DNA from: JACCTI01 sp038237435
Lineage (GTDB): Bacteria > Verrucomicrobiota > Verrucomicrobiia > Chthoniobacterales > UBA10450
Length of the DNA stretch: 64,000 nucleotides
NCBI GenBank assembly: GCA_038237435.1
Contig: JBBRYT010000002.1
Span: 248,001-312,000 of the forward strand
Reading direction: 5' to 3'
This document shows positions 27,041 through 36,302 of this stretch, piece after piece. Every line of letters begins with the position of its first letter. The first letter of the stretch is position 1. The notes beneath the pieces are model-generated. The model searched no databases. It was not told the origin of the DNA and worked only from the letters and a program-made list of their open reading frames with translations. A program made the position numbers and the translations under genes.

Positions 27041-27514
27041 ATGAGACATCAGAAGAAAACCTTGAAGCTCGGCCTGACCGCCGCGCATCGAAAAGCGCTG
27101 CTGGCTAATCAGGTTTGCAGCCTGATCGAACATCACCGCATCAACACGACGCTGGCGAAAGCGAAAGCGGTCCGGCCGCTCGCGGAAAAAATGGTGACGC
27201 TCGGCAAGAAAGGTTCGTTGCACGCGCGACGCACTGCGCTCGCCACCTTGCGTCAGGCGGATGCGGTGAAAAAACTGTTCAACGACATAGCCCCGCGGTC
27301 GGCTGATCGCAAAGGCGGCTACACGCGTATCATCCGGCTCGGTCAACGGAAGAGCGACTCTGCTTCTATCGCGTTCATTGAATGGGTCGATGCGGCATTG
27401 GTTGTCGATGAACCGGAAACCGATACAACAGCCAAGAAAACGAAATCCAAAAAAGGTGCGGCCGATCCGAAGCCTGCGCCGAAGAGCAAGAAATCGAAAG
27501 AGACTAACGAGTAG
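27041..27514 (+). CDS. rplQ: Ribosomal protein L17
   Basis: 157 residues: the L17 core (MRHQKKTLKLGLTAAHRKAL, RINTTLAKAKAVRPLAEKMVT, GGYTRIIRLGQRKSDSA) plus a Lys-rich extension of about 40 residues (TTAKKTKSKKGAADPKPAP). The tail ends TNE and a TAG, read from a motif variant, ACTAACGAG (27503). RBS GGAGGA is 8-13 bp upstream of the ATG. An intrinsic terminator follows at 27548. Confidence 0.98.
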   Translation: MRHQKKTLKLGLTAAHRKALLANQVCSLIEHHRINTTLAKAKAVRPLAEKMVTLGKKGSLHARRTALATLRQADAVKKLFNDIAPRSADRKGGYTRIIRLGQRKSDSASIAFIEWVDAALVVDEPETDTTAKKTKSKKGAADPKPAPKSKKSKETNE

Positions 27515-27531
27515 TTTTAACCATTCGTTAG
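27504..27531 (+). repeat. Inverted pair of motif copies at the rplQ stop
   Basis: CTAACGA (27504-27510) and TCGTTAG (27525-27531) are perfect inverse 7-mers separated by 14 bp. They can form a small hairpin straddling the rplQ stop codon, 16 bp ahead of the main terminator. Confidence 0.7.
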
Positions 27532-27547
27532 GCAGAATGTTCGGAAG

Positions 27548-27575
27548 AGCGGCGGTCGATTCGACCGCCGCTTTT
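27548..27575 (+). terminator. Rho-independent terminator of rpoA-rplQ
   Basis: AGCGGCGGTCGA (27548-27559) and its exact complement (27561-27572) give a 12-bp stem around a minimal loop, followed by TTTT and a further T-rich run. Confidence 0.92.
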
Positions 27576-27637
27576 CCTTTGCTCGTCGCGAGACAAAAGA
27601 GCTTTCTTCCGGCCTAACGAGCAGTTAAACCGAACGC

Positions 27638-28366
27638 ATGGACACGCCGCCGCCCGTTCCCGCGCCCGCAGCTCCGCAACCGCAAGTCATTCTCGCGCCG
27701 CCCAAGCCGTCTGGCTGCGGTTGTTTCGCGGGCGGCTGCCTGAGCTTCATCTTCGCCGCGTTTGTCGGCTGTATCATTCTTGCCTTCGCCGGCTGGTTTC
27801 TTTGCCTCGGAGCGGTCAAGAAATTCACGGCGGACGATCCGGCCGACATCAAAATTGCGATGCCGACTGATGGCGAATTTAACGCGGCCAATGCCAAGTT
27901 CGCGCAGCTCAAAAACGCCCTCGCCACCAATCAACAGACCACCGTCGCTTTTACCGCCGGCGATCTGAACGCGCTCATTGCACGCCATCCGGATTTCGCG
28001 AGTCGGAAAAACAGAATGCACGTCGCGCTTGCGGATTCGATGGCCACGCTGGACGCGAGCGTGCCGCTAAGCGCCACTCCGCTTCCCTGGATGAAACATC
28101 GCTGGTTTAACGGCAGGACCCGCCTCCGATTCAGTTACGACGACAACAATTTTTATTTCGATCCGGAATGGATCGAAGCGAACGGTCATCAAATTAAGGG
28201 AAGTTTTCTGCGCGCAATCGCGTCAAGTTTTGGTCATAGCTTCACCACTGGGTTCGAAGAAAGCCTGCGCAAGAATAATGAGGACACGCTTTGGCCGAAC
28301 GTGAAGACGATCGCGTTGAAGGGCGATCAAATGCTCATCACCACGCAGGGTCCGCCGGGCACTTAG
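27638..28366 (+). CDS. Unknown single-pass membrane protein
   Basis: 242 residues: a Pro/Ala-rich cytoplasmic N-terminus (1-25), a Cys- and Gly-rich TM segment (GCGCFAGGCLSFIFAAFVGCIILAFAG, split here as about residues 26-58), then a soluble domain predicted outside. The soluble part has TAGDLNALIARHPDF and FYFDPEWIEANG, which recall lipid-binding or DUF-type sensor domains but are not diagnostic. It is separated from rplQ by a terminator, so it has its own promoter. Its 3' end overlaps the convergent YhaM-like gene by four bases. Confidence 0.75.
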   Translation: MDTPPPVPAPAAPQPQVILAPPKPSGCGCFAGGCLSFIFAAFVGCIILAFAGWFLCLGAVKKFTADDPADIKIAMPTDGEFNAANAKFAQLKNALATNQQTTVAFTAGDLNALIARHPDFASRKNRMHVALADSMATLDASVPLSATPLPWMKHRWFNGRTRLRFSYDDNNFYFDPEWIEANGHQIKGSFLRAIASSFGHSFTTGFEESLRKNNEDTLWPNVKTIALKGDQMLITTQGPPGT

Positions 28367-29388
28367 TCAGCCGGAGAAAATTTTTCCAGTGGCTTGACCA
28401 AATTTCCGGGCAAGGGTCGGACGCGATCAAAAATTCGATCGGCGATTGGTTTCGCCACGAGATATCCCGCGGCGAACATCTCCAGGCGCGCATCGAGATT
28501 ATCGATGTAATTGAGCGCCATGGCCTCCGGAGTTTTGGGGCTAACCGGCGAACCAAATTGCAGCTCGCCGTGATGCGCACCGATCAAATGCAAAAGATGC
28601 AGCCGCACATCTTCGGCCGCGGGCGACAGGCTGTTCCACTCGTTAGGCGAATTGAGCTTGCGCCAAAGCGAATTGACCAGCTCGATCCCGATCGAAATGT
28701 GGCCCATTAATTCGCCGCGCTCGTCGAAGCCCATGGTGAAGCCGTCTTCCGGCAGATGGTTTTCCCAGAGTTTTCCGGAATCATGAAAAACGATTCCGGC
28801 GATGAGGAGGTCGAGATTCAATTGCGGATAAAGCGGCGCGAGCGCGTCGGCCGCGCGCATCATCTGCGCGACGTGCTCGACCAATCCGCCGCGGCGCGCG
28901 TGATGGTAACTGCGCGCGCCCGCGGTGCGACGAAATCGCTCGCCGAATTCCGCGATGAACGCTTCGCACAACGCGCGCAGGCGAGGATCGCCGATCGTCT
29001 TGATGCGTTCCGTGATCAGACTCCAGTCCGCCGTTTGCTTCGCGCGTAGCTCCGGCGGACCAGCCAGCAATTCGGAAATCTCATCACTCGTTAGGCGACG
29101 AACTTTCCATTGCTTCGCCTCGAGTCCGAACTGCTGATGTTGGGCAAATTCGCCGCTGATCTCGATGAACTCCGATGCCTGCAACGTTTCGCAGGCGCGA
29201 TATTCCGGATGATCGCTCCAGACCCGCAAAGTCATGCGATCGGCAGCATCAGCCAGCGCCATCTCGCAGTACGGTTTTCCTTCGCGCGTCGCCTTCGCTT
29301 CCGCCGCGCTGATCTGCACGTGCACGCGCCCAGTAACGAAACCGTTCTGCGCGCGTCGTCTTATTTCGCCGATGGTCAGCAGTTCCAC
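28363..29388 (-). CDS. YhaM-like 3'-5' exoribonuclease / HD-domain hydrolase
   Basis: 341 residues. The N-terminal OB-fold nucleic-acid-binding part has YCEMALADAADRMTLRVWSD. A C-terminal HD domain has YHHARRGGLVEHVAQMMRAADAL, then GIVFHDSGKLWE (metal-binding HD), GHISIGIELV and HLIGAHHGELQFGSPVSPKTPEA. This matches the YhaM family in order and spacing. GTG start at 29386-29388. It probably trims RNA or DNA 3' ends. Confidence 0.9.
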   Translation of the reverse strand: MELLTIGEIRRRAQNGFVTGRVHVQISAAEAKATREGKPYCEMALADAADRMTLRVWSDHPEYRACETLQASEFIEISGEFAQHQQFGLEAKQWKVRRLTSDEISELLAGPPELRAKQTADWSLITERIKTIGDPRLRALCEAFIAEFGERFRRTAGARSYHHARRGGLVEHVAQMMRAADALAPLYPQLNLDLLIAGIVFHDSGKLWENHLPEDGFTMGFDERGELMGHISIGIELVNSLWRKLNSPNEWNSLSPAAEDVRLHLLHLIGAHHGELQFGSPVSPKTPEAMALNYIDNLDARLEMFAAGYLVAKPIADRIFDRVRPLPGNLVKPLEKFSPAD

Positions 29389-29410
29389 TCCGCCATCTTT
29401 ACCGACGAAG

Positions 29411-29935
29411 CTACGGCTTTGCCACTCCGATCACGCCGCACGCAAGACGTCCGCCCGCGTCGCCAGTCGGCTGCGTTTTCAAATCATCCGCTTTCTCATG
29501 CACGATGACTGCGTGACCAATAATCGAATCGTTGCCGCTGAGCTTCATCACTTTGTCGGTTAAATCGAGATGCGCCTTGCCGGAAGCATCAGCTTCGATG
29601 TTGCCCAGATCGCCAGCGTGACGATCAGTGGTATCAGGCGCGCCATGCTGATGCTTGGTCGGATTGAAATGACTTCCAGCCGAGGTCGCATCCGGCGCGG
29701 AGCAATCGCCGAATTCATGAATGTGAAAACCGTGTTTGCCGGGAGTGAGTCCCATGATGTCCGCGACCACTTTCACTTCATCGCCGGATTTTGTGAACGT
29801 GACGGTGCCCATGACTTTGCTGTTGGCCGTCGGACTTAAAACCGCGACGGCTTTTTGTGCATCATCCGCGATTGCGAATGGCGCACTGACGCAGACGAGG
29901 AGCGCGAGAAGAAAAACGAAGGAGCTGGTTTTCAT
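29411..29935 (-). CDS. sodC: Cu/Zn superoxide dismutase, secreted
   Basis: 174 residues from ATG 29933-29935, which opens a signal peptide (MKTSSFVFLLALLVCV...). Metal ligands and signatures: GFHIHEFGDC, GSHFNPTKHQHG, RHAGDLGN, GHAVIVHEKADD and GDAGGRLACGVIG. Converts periplasmic superoxide to peroxide and oxygen. It follows the amidase gene by 26 bp and precedes the YhaM-like gene by 22 bp on the same strand. Confidence 0.96.
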   Translation of the reverse strand: MKTSSFVFLLALLVCVSAPFAIADDAQKAVAVLSPTANSKVMGTVTFTKSGDEVKVVADIMGLTPGKHGFHIHEFGDCSAPDATSAGSHFNPTKHQHGAPDTTDRHAGDLGNIEADASGKAHLDLTDKVMKLSGNDSIIGHAVIVHEKADDLKTQPTGDAGGRLACGVIGVAKP

Positions 29936-29961
29936 GCGGGATGCTACACCCGCTTGAATGC

Positions 29962-30846
29962 TCAGTCGATTAATCGCTGTTCCAGTCCTGCGTAGGCATC
30001 GATGCGACGGTCGCGTAGGAAAGGCCAATGCGTGCGGTGTTCATCGACGCGTTTCCAATCGACTTCCGCCATGATGATTTCTTCGCGATCGACGCTGCCT
30101 TTCGCGAGAATCTCTCCGCTCGGCGCGACGATGAAACTTTGTCCCCAGAATTCGATGCCGGCGCCACCGGCCGGATTTTCGAAGCCGACGCGATTGACCG
30201 CCGCGACGAAACAACCGTTCGAAATTGCGTGACTGCGCTGCATTGTTTCCCAGGCGGATTGTTGCGCACGACCGTATTTTTCTTTCTCGGCCGGATGCCA
30301 GCCGATCGCCGTCGGATAAAAAATTAACTGCGCGCCTCGTAGCGCGGTGAGACGCGCCGCTTCCGGATACCATTGATCCCAGCAAACGCAGACGCCGATG
30401 TTACCGCGTTGCGTCGGCCAGTTTTTGAATCCGAGATCGCCGGGCGTGAAATAAAATTTCTCGTAGAAGGCGGGGTCATCCGGAATGTGCATCTTGCGAT
30501 ACTTCCCGAGAAATTTTCCGTCGGCGTCGATGATCGCGGCAGTGTTGTGATAAACACCCGCGGCGCGCTTTTCGAAAAGCGACGCGACAATAACGACCTT
30601 CAGTTCGCGCGCCAGTTCGCCTAACGAGTCCGTCGTCGGTCCCGGAATTTCTTCCCCGAGCGCGAAGTATTTGTGATCTTCCGATTGGCAAAAATACTGC
30701 GAGCGAAACAGCTCCGGTAAACAAACAATCTCTGCGCCGCTCTTCGCCGAGTCGCGAATGGACCCGATCGCTTTCTCCAGATTCGCCGCGGGATCAGTCC
30801 CGCATTGCATCTGCACCAATGCGACGTTGGTGCTCGCCTCGGCCAT
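29962..30846 (-). CDS. aguB: N-carbamoylputrescine amidase (nitrilase superfamily)
   Basis: 294 residues, close to the usual length. Glu45 (CLPELF), Lys118 (KYRKMHIPDD) and Cys155 (VCVCWDQWYPE) form the catalytic triad. FYEKFYFTPGDLGF and EFWGQSFIVAPSGE match the AguB branch, which converts N-carbamoylputrescine to putrescine in the arginine-agmatine route. No agmatine deiminase (aguA) gene, the usual neighbour, is in the window. The ATG lies two bases after the cyclophilin stop. Confidence 0.9.
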   Translation of the reverse strand: MAEASTNVALVQMQCGTDPAANLEKAIGSIRDSAKSGAEIVCLPELFRSQYFCQSEDHKYFALGEEIPGPTTDSLGELARELKVVIVASLFEKRAAGVYHNTAAIIDADGKFLGKYRKMHIPDDPAFYEKFYFTPGDLGFKNWPTQRGNIGVCVCWDQWYPEAARLTALRGAQLIFYPTAIGWHPAEKEKYGRAQQSAWETMQRSHAISNGCFVAAVNRVGFENPAGGAGIEFWGQSFIVAPSGEILAKGSVDREEIIMAEVDWKRVDEHRTHWPFLRDRRIDAYAGLEQRLID

Positions 30847-30848
30847 CG

Positions 30849-31490
30849 CTACTTCACCGAATCAGCCGGGACGATCTTGATGCTCTCCAATCCGACGCGA
30901 TTGACCGGTTTACTTTTTTCGCCGCCGTTGCTCATCGTCACGGGGACGTTGGCTAGCTTGTCGAGCACATCATCACCTTTGATCACCTTGCCGAAGGTCG
31001 TGTATTGGTTATCGAGCTGAGTCAGTTTTCCAAAACAAAGGAAGAACTGGCTGCCTGCGGAATCAGGATCGCTCGAGCGCGCCATAGAAAGCACACCGCG
31101 CTCATGCAGCTTCTTGTTGAACTCGGCTTTGATTTTATAGCCCGGATCGCCTGTGCCCCAGCGGCTTTCCTTGGACGGATCTTTAGTCAACGGATCGCCG
31201 CCTTGCGCCATGAAACCTTTGATGATGCGATGAAACGCCGTCCCGTCGTAGAAACCTTCGCGCGCAAGCTTCTTGAAATTTTCCACCGTCTTCGGCGCCA
31301 CATCGGGCCAGAACTCGGCGACCATTTCGCCTTCGCTCGTTTTGATGACGGCGACTTCTTTTGCTGCGGGACTCGGTGATGGTGATGGGCTCATAGAAGC
31401 GTTCGGAGAAGCGGATGGTGTTTCGGTTTGGCCAAACAAGTTCGTCGCGGCCAGCGCGGTCGCGAGACAAGCTAGCAAGGTCAGTTTCAT
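30849..31490 (-). CDS. Secreted cyclophilin-type peptidyl-prolyl isomerase
   Basis: 213 residues from ATG 31488-31490. A signal peptide ends near FGQ, followed by a Ser/Pro-rich linker and then the cyclophilin fold: GEMVAEFWPDVAPKTVENF, FYDGTAFHRIIKGFMAQGGDP, GVLSMARSSDPDSAGSQFFLCF and YTTFGKVIKGDDVLDKLA. Probably speeds proline isomerisation of periplasmic proteins. Two bases separate it from the amidase ATG. Confidence 0.95.
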   Translation of the reverse strand: MKLTLLACLATALAATNLFGQTETPSASPNASMSPSPSPSPAAKEVAVIKTSEGEMVAEFWPDVAPKTVENFKKLAREGFYDGTAFHRIIKGFMAQGGDPLTKDPSKESRWGTGDPGYKIKAEFNKKLHERGVLSMARSSDPDSAGSQFFLCFGKLTQLDNQYTTFGKVIKGDDVLDKLANVPVTMSNGGEKSKPVNRVGLESIKIVPADSVK

Positions 31491-31577
31491 CCGAGACCTG
31501 TCACACGAAGCGCGTGCGGTGTCACGCGTTTTGCGTTTCACACAGCTGATTAGCCGACCGCCGCCGTTTCCACGGCG

Positions 31578-31694
31578 ATGTTCGCTTTCTTTTCCTCTAG
31601 GATGGGCTGTCTCGGCTCGATCGTCGTTTCCATTATCGGGACAATTATTTTGGTTGTGCTCATGCGCGGCTGCAGCGGCGGCCGCGCGTGGTAA
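31578..31694 (+). CDS. Possible small membrane protein, 38 (or 30) residues
   Basis: An open frame from ATG 31578, with an in-frame ATG at 31602, encodes one hydrophobic helix (SIVVSIIGTIILVVLM) followed by RGCSGGRAW. It sits alone in the gap between cyclophilin and carB, on the opposite strand. The TM-like composition favours a real micro-protein, but there is no strong ribosome binding site or homology evidence. Confidence 0.3.
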   Translation: MFAFFSSRMGCLGSIVVSIIGTIILVVLMRGCSGGRAW

Positions 31695-31697
31695 TAA

Positions 31698-34600
31698 TTA
31701 CAGGTGATATTCCTGTAAAGTTTTCACCTGCAGACTGCTTTTCTGCAGTGAAGCAATGCCGTGCACGCTGGCCTGCGCCGCGCGCATGGTTGTAATGATC
31801 GGAATTTTTAACGTCCGCGCTCCGCTGCGCATTTTGATTTCATCTTCGCGCGGAATTTTTCCGCTTGGCGTATTGATGATCAACTGCACGTCGCCATTCT
31901 TGATGCGATCGAGCACATGCGGCCGGCCCTCACGTAATTTGAAAACGCGGTGCACTGGAATTTCGGCGGCCGCTAACATCGAGGCTGTTCCACTCGTTGC
32001 GATGATTCCGAATCCGAGCGCGATGTAATCGCGCGCTAACGGCACAACGCTTTCTTTGTCGGAATCTTTCACGCTGATGAAAACATTTCCGCTCTTCGGC
32101 AACGCCGGCGGTGCCGCCATTTGCGCTTTGGCGTAAGCGAGACCGAGATCGGCATCGATGCCCATCACTTCTCCGGTAGATTTCATTTCTGGGCCGAGCC
32201 CAGTGTCGCTGCCCTGATAACGCAGGAACGGGAAGACCGGCTCCTTCACCGAAAAATGTTTAGGAACAATTTCCTCCGTAAAGCCAAGTTCGGTCAGCGT
32301 CTTACCGGTCATCGCTTTCGCGGCTAGCTTCGCCAGCGGAACTCCAATCGCCTTGCTCACAAACGGCGCGGTGCGCGATGCGCGCGGATTGACTTCCAGG
32401 ACGTAAACGTCTTCGCCTTTGACCGCGAACTGCACATTCATCAGTCCGCGCACCTTCAGTTCGCGCGCCATCGCTTTGGTCGCGCGCGCAATTTCATCGA
32501 GCACATTTTGCGAAAGCGAAAAGGTCGGAATCGCGCAGGCGCTGTCGCCGCTGTGAATACCGGCCAACTGCACGTGTTCCATGATCGCGCCGATCACGAC
32601 CAGCTCGCCGTCCGAAATGCAATCGACATCAACTTCAATTGCCTCTTCCAGGAATCGATCGACTAGGACTGGCCGATCTGGACTGACCTCGGTCGCACTC
32701 TGCATGTAGCGCTCGAGATCTTCGTTGCTGTAAACCAACTCCATCGCGCGTCCGCCCAGGACGAACGACGGCCTAACGAGTACTGGGTACCCGATGCGTT
32801 CCGCGATCGCGATTGCTTCCGCTGCGCTCACCGCCGTTCCGTTGGGTGTTTGACGCAAACCGAGCTTCTCCAGCATGGCCGCGAAGAGTTTACGATCCTC
32901 CGCGCGTTCGATGCTCTCCGGTTGTGTCCCCAGAATCGGCACGCCCGCCGCGCGCAAACCCGCGGCGAGATTCAGCGGGGTCTGCCCGCCGAATTGCACG
33001 ATCACACCTTCCGGCTTTTCCTGATCGTAAATGTTCAGCACGTCTTCCAGCGTGAGCGGTTCGAAATAAAGTTTGTCGCTCGTGTCATAATCGGTCGAAA
33101 CCGTTTCCGGATTCGAATTGACCATGATGGTTTCGAACCCGAGCTCGCGCAGCGCGAAGGCGGCGTGCACGCAGCAGTAATCGAATTCGATTCCCTGACC
33201 GATGCGATTCGGGCCGCCGCCGAGAATCATGATCTTGCGACGATCGCTGCGCCGCATTTCGTTCTCGTCGCCGTAGGTCGAATAATAATACGGCGTGAAA
33301 GCTTCGAACTCCGCGGCGCAAGTATCGACCAATCGATAAGTGGGAACGACACTGGCAGTTTTTCGACGGTCGCGAATCGCGTCTTCGCTCGTCTTGTGTG
33401 CGATCGCGAGTTGCCGATCGGAAAAACCGAGCTTCTTCGCTTTGCGCAAATCGAGTGACGCAAGCCGTGCCGTTTCCGCGACGATCTGCTGAATGTTATG
33501 GAGGAACCAGCGATCGATTTTCGTTAACTCGAAGACTTCATCGATGGTCATTCCGTCCTGAAACGCTTGTGCGATATAGAAGATTCGTTCGGCATTCGGG
33601 ATGGCGAGTTTCAACCGCAGCATCTCCGGATCGACGCGCTTTTCGTTGCCATCACCGCACAAACCGAAACGTTTTATCTCGAGCGAACGCAGCGCTTTTT
33701 GCAGCGCTTCTTTGAAAGTGCGCCCGATCGCCATTGCCTCACCGACACTTTTCATCTGCGTCGTTAAAGTCGGGTCGGCGTGCGGAAATTTTTCAAAGGT
33801 GAAACGCGGAACTTTGACGACGCAGTAATCGATAGTCGGCTCGAAACTCGCGGGCGTTTCGCGCGTGATGTCGTTCTTAATTTCATCGAGTGTGTAACCA
33901 ACCGCGAGCTTGGCTGCGATTTTTGCGATCGGAAATCCCGTCGCTTTCGAAGCAAGAGCGGAACTTCGCGAGACGCGCGGATTCATTTCTATTACGACCA
34001 TGCGGCCGTTGTCCGGATTGACGGCGAACTGAATGTTCGATCCGCCGGTCTCAACACCGATCTCGCGGATGACGGCGAAAGATGCGTCGCGCATCAATTG
34101 ATACTCGCGATCGGAGAGTGTTTGCGTAGGGGCAACTGTGATGGAGTCGCCGGTATGCACGCCCATCGGGTCGAGATTCTCGATCGAACAAACGACCACG
34201 CAGTTGTCCGCGTGATCGCGCATCACTTCCATTTCGAATTCTTTCCAGCCGACTAACGACTCCTCGATCAAGACTTCGGTGACTGGCGAAAGTTCGAGGC
34301 CGCGTGTGGCGATTTCATCGAGCTCCTCGCGGTTGTAAGCGATGCCTCCGCCGGAACCGCCGAGAGTGAAGGCCGGTCGAATGATGAGCGGGAAAGTTCC
34401 GATTGTGTCGGCCACGCGATCGGCGTCGGCCACAGTATGGGCAATTCCCGAGCGCGGAACATCGAGGCCAATGCGCAACATCGCTTCCTTGAAGAGCTGA
34501 CGATCTTCGCCTTTCGCGATTGCCTGCGCGTTCGCGCCGATCAACTTCACACCGTGCCTAACGAGTGCTCCATTGCGATTCAATTCCATCGCGGCGTTGA

Positions 34601-34886
34601 GCGCGGTTTGTCCGCCCATCGTTGGCAGAATCGCGTCCGGTTTTTCGCGCGCGAGAATCGCTTCGATCACTTCCGGCGTGATCGGCTCGATGTAAGTGCG
34701 ATCGGCGAATTCCGGATCAGTCATGATCGTGGCCGGATTCGAATTCACGAGAACGATCTCGTAGCCTTCTTCCCTCAAGGCCTTGCAGGCTTGCACGCCG
34801 GAATAATCGAACTCGCAGCCCTGCCCGATAACGATCGGGCCCGAGCCGATGAGGAGGATTTTTCGCAGCTCGTTGTTCCGCGGCAT
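31698..34886 (-). CDS. carB: Carbamoyl-phosphate synthase large subunit
   Basis: 1062 residues, the usual length. Makes carbamoyl phosphate for pyrimidines and arginine from glutamine-derived ammonia, bicarbonate and two ATP. Two ATP-grasp halves are clear: N-terminal LIGSGPIVIGQGCEFDYSG, VLVNSNPATIMTD, RPAFTLGGSGGGIAY; second half ILGGGPNRIGQGIEFDYCC, VNSNPETVSTDYD, RPSFVLGGRAMELVY. The C-terminal MGS domain has GIIATSGTASML and LIINTPSG. The small subunit carA is not adjacent. Motif copies lie at 32772 and 34557. Confidence 0.98.
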   Translation of the reverse strand: MPRNNELRKILLIGSGPIVIGQGCEFDYSGVQACKALREEGYEIVLVNSNPATIMTDPEFADRTYIEPITPEVIEAILAREKPDAILPTMGGQTALNAAMELNRNGALVRHGVKLIGANAQAIAKGEDRQLFKEAMLRIGLDVPRSGIAHTVADADRVADTIGTFPLIIRPAFTLGGSGGGIAYNREELDEIATRGLELSPVTEVLIEESLVGWKEFEMEVMRDHADNCVVVCSIENLDPMGVHTGDSITVAPTQTLSDREYQLMRDASFAVIREIGVETGGSNIQFAVNPDNGRMVVIEMNPRVSRSSALASKATGFPIAKIAAKLAVGYTLDEIKNDITRETPASFEPTIDYCVVKVPRFTFEKFPHADPTLTTQMKSVGEAMAIGRTFKEALQKALRSLEIKRFGLCGDGNEKRVDPEMLRLKLAIPNAERIFYIAQAFQDGMTIDEVFELTKIDRWFLHNIQQIVAETARLASLDLRKAKKLGFSDRQLAIAHKTSEDAIRDRRKTASVVPTYRLVDTCAAEFEAFTPYYYSTYGDENEMRRSDRRKIMILGGGPNRIGQGIEFDYCCVHAAFALRELGFETIMVNSNPETVSTDYDTSDKLYFEPLTLEDVLNIYDQEKPEGVIVQFGGQTPLNLAAGLRAAGVPILGTQPESIERAEDRKLFAAMLEKLGLRQTPNGTAVSAAEAIAIAERIGYPVLVRPSFVLGGRAMELVYSNEDLERYMQSATEVSPDRPVLVDRFLEEAIEVDVDCISDGELVVIGAIMEHVQLAGIHSGDSACAIPTFSLSQNVLDEIARATKAMARELKVRGLMNVQFAVKGEDVYVLEVNPRASRTAPFVSKAIGVPLAKLAAKAMTGKTLTELGFTEEIVPKHFSVKEPVFPFLRYQGSDTGLGPEMKSTGEVMGIDADLGLAYAKAQMAAPPALPKSGNVFISVKDSDKESVVPLARDYIALGFGIIATSGTASMLAAAEIPVHRVFKLREGRPHVLDRIKNGDVQLIINTPSGKIPREDEIKMRSGARTLKIPIITTMRAAQASVHGIASLQKSSLQVKTLQEYHL

Positions 34887-34937
34887 TGGCGCGCGAACTG
34901 TAGGCGAAAACCTCAGCGCGTCACGAGCGAAAGGCGA

Positions 34938-35393
34938 TTAGGCCGCGGCCATTTTTCGCTGGCGGTCGAGATAGACCTTACAAATGCCTTTCATGCGCGT
35001 GAGAATGTAATAGGTCGTCTGGCTGCGCACTCGCACCAGTTCCGCGCCGACGATACGCGTGACGAAGTCGCTCGGCAGATCAAGAACTTCCTGCGGCGTC
35101 GCGCCGTCGAGGCCTTTGCAAAGGATCGACGCCATTGCGCGCGTCAGTGTTTGCACTTCCGGACCGAGCGACATGCGGAAATGCGCTTTGCCTTCGTCGT
35201 CGACCTGCAAATAAACGCCGACAGTGTCCGCGCATTCTTCGTCTTTGCGAATATCTTCGAGATCGAATTTCTCACCTTCGCGCGGCACCTGTTTCTTCGC
35301 GCTATCCGCGTAGGAGACGAGCGTCTCGCGCCGCTCTATTTCGGGCAGCGTTTCGAAGAGATGGATGATCTTATCGAGCTTCGGCGGATACAC
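34938..35393 (-). CDS. sufE: SufE-like sulfur acceptor
   Basis: About 151 residues from GTG 35391-35393, nine bases beyond the rhodanese stop; a longer frame would overlap that gene. The SufE pattern is seen in KLDKIIHLFETLPEIERRETLVSYAD, KDEECADTVGVYLQVDDEGKAHF (sulfur-accepting Cys), MSLGPEV, LCKGLDGATPQEVLDLP and GMK-type MKGICKVY. SufE accepts sulfur from cysteine desulfurase for Fe-S clusters. No sufS or sufBCD is here; the neighbours are sulfurtransferases, which suggests sulfane-sulfur traffic. Confidence 0.87.
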   Translation of the reverse strand: MYPPKLDKIIHLFETLPEIERRETLVSYADSAKKQVPREGEKFDLEDIRKDEECADTVGVYLQVDDEGKAHFRMSLGPEVQTLTRAMASILCKGLDGATPQEVLDLPSDFVTRIVGAELVRVRSQTTYYILTRMKGICKVYLDRQRKMAAA

Positions 35394-35401
35394 AGCACTC
35401 G

Positions 35402-36262
35402 TTAGGCGGCACGTTCGATCGGCGCGCCGACTTTGTTGCCCCACTCCGTCCACGAGCCGTCGTAGTTGCGCACGTTCTCGATGCCTAACAAGTAAGTGAG
35501 GACGAACCAGGTGTGGCTCGATCGTTCACCGATCCGGCAATAGACGATCGTTTCTTTGTCGGATGAAACGCCGCAGTTCTCTTTGTAGATTTTCGCGAGC
35601 TCATCGGCCGATTTGAATGTGCTGTCATCATTCGTGGCCGTTTTCCACGGCACGCTTTTCGCGCCCGGAATGTGACCGCCGCGCAGCACACCTTCCTGCG
35701 GATATTCGGGCATGTGCGTGATCTCGCCTTTGAATTCGCCCGGCGAACGAACATCGATCATCGGCTTGCCCGCTTTGCTTTGCGCGAGCGCTTCATCGGC
35801 GAAAGCGCGGATTTCTTTGTCGTAACGCTTCTTCGGCACTGGATAATTCGTTGGTGGAAATTTCGGAGTGTCGCGCGTCCAGGTGCGATTTTCCGCGCGC
35901 CACTTATCGCGGCCGCCATTGAGAATTTTCACCTTGTCATGTCCGAACAAGCGAAATGCCCACAGTGCATAGCAGGCCCACCAGTTCGCTTTGTCGCCGT
36001 AGAAAACGCAGGTCGTTTCCGGCGCGATGCCATTCTTGCTGCAAAGCGCGGCGAATTGTTCCGGCGAAATATAATCGCGCACGATTGCATCCTGCAGATC
36101 GGTCCGCCAATCGATGTGAATGGCGCCGGGGATATGCCCTGTGTCGTAGAGCAAAATGTCTTCGTTCGATTCAATGATGCGAACGCCGGGATCTTTCGCG
36201 TGCTGCTCCAGCCATTCGGCATCGACCAATGCTTCCGGGTGCGCGTAGGGGTTGGTAGCCAT
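35402..36262 (-). CDS. sseA: Two-domain thiosulfate/3-mercaptopyruvate sulfurtransferase
   Basis: 286 residues from ATG 36260-36262 (MATNPYAHPEALV). Domain 1 is inactive-type (YDTGHIPGAIHIDWRTDL, CVFYGDKANWWACYALWAFRL). Domain 2 has the active loop CRIGERSSHTWFVL, plus GHIPGAKSVPW and YDGSWTEWGNKVGAPIE. The CRIGERS loop fits thiosulfate-type more than mercaptopyruvate-type (CGSGV/T) enzymes. The TAA stop lies inside a motif copy (35398-35406). Confidence 0.9.
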   Translation of the reverse strand: MATNPYAHPEALVDAEWLEQHAKDPGVRIIESNEDILLYDTGHIPGAIHIDWRTDLQDAIVRDYISPEQFAALCSKNGIAPETTCVFYGDKANWWACYALWAFRLFGHDKVKILNGGRDKWRAENRTWTRDTPKFPPTNYPVPKKRYDKEIRAFADEALAQSKAGKPMIDVRSPGEFKGEITHMPEYPQEGVLRGGHIPGAKSVPWKTATNDDSTFKSADELAKIYKENCGVSSDKETIVYCRIGERSSHTWFVLTYLLGIENVRNYDGSWTEWGNKVGAPIERAA

Positions 36263-36302
36263 GTTGAAACGTGGAATCGCTTTTGCGCGCGAGCAAGGAA
36301 GT

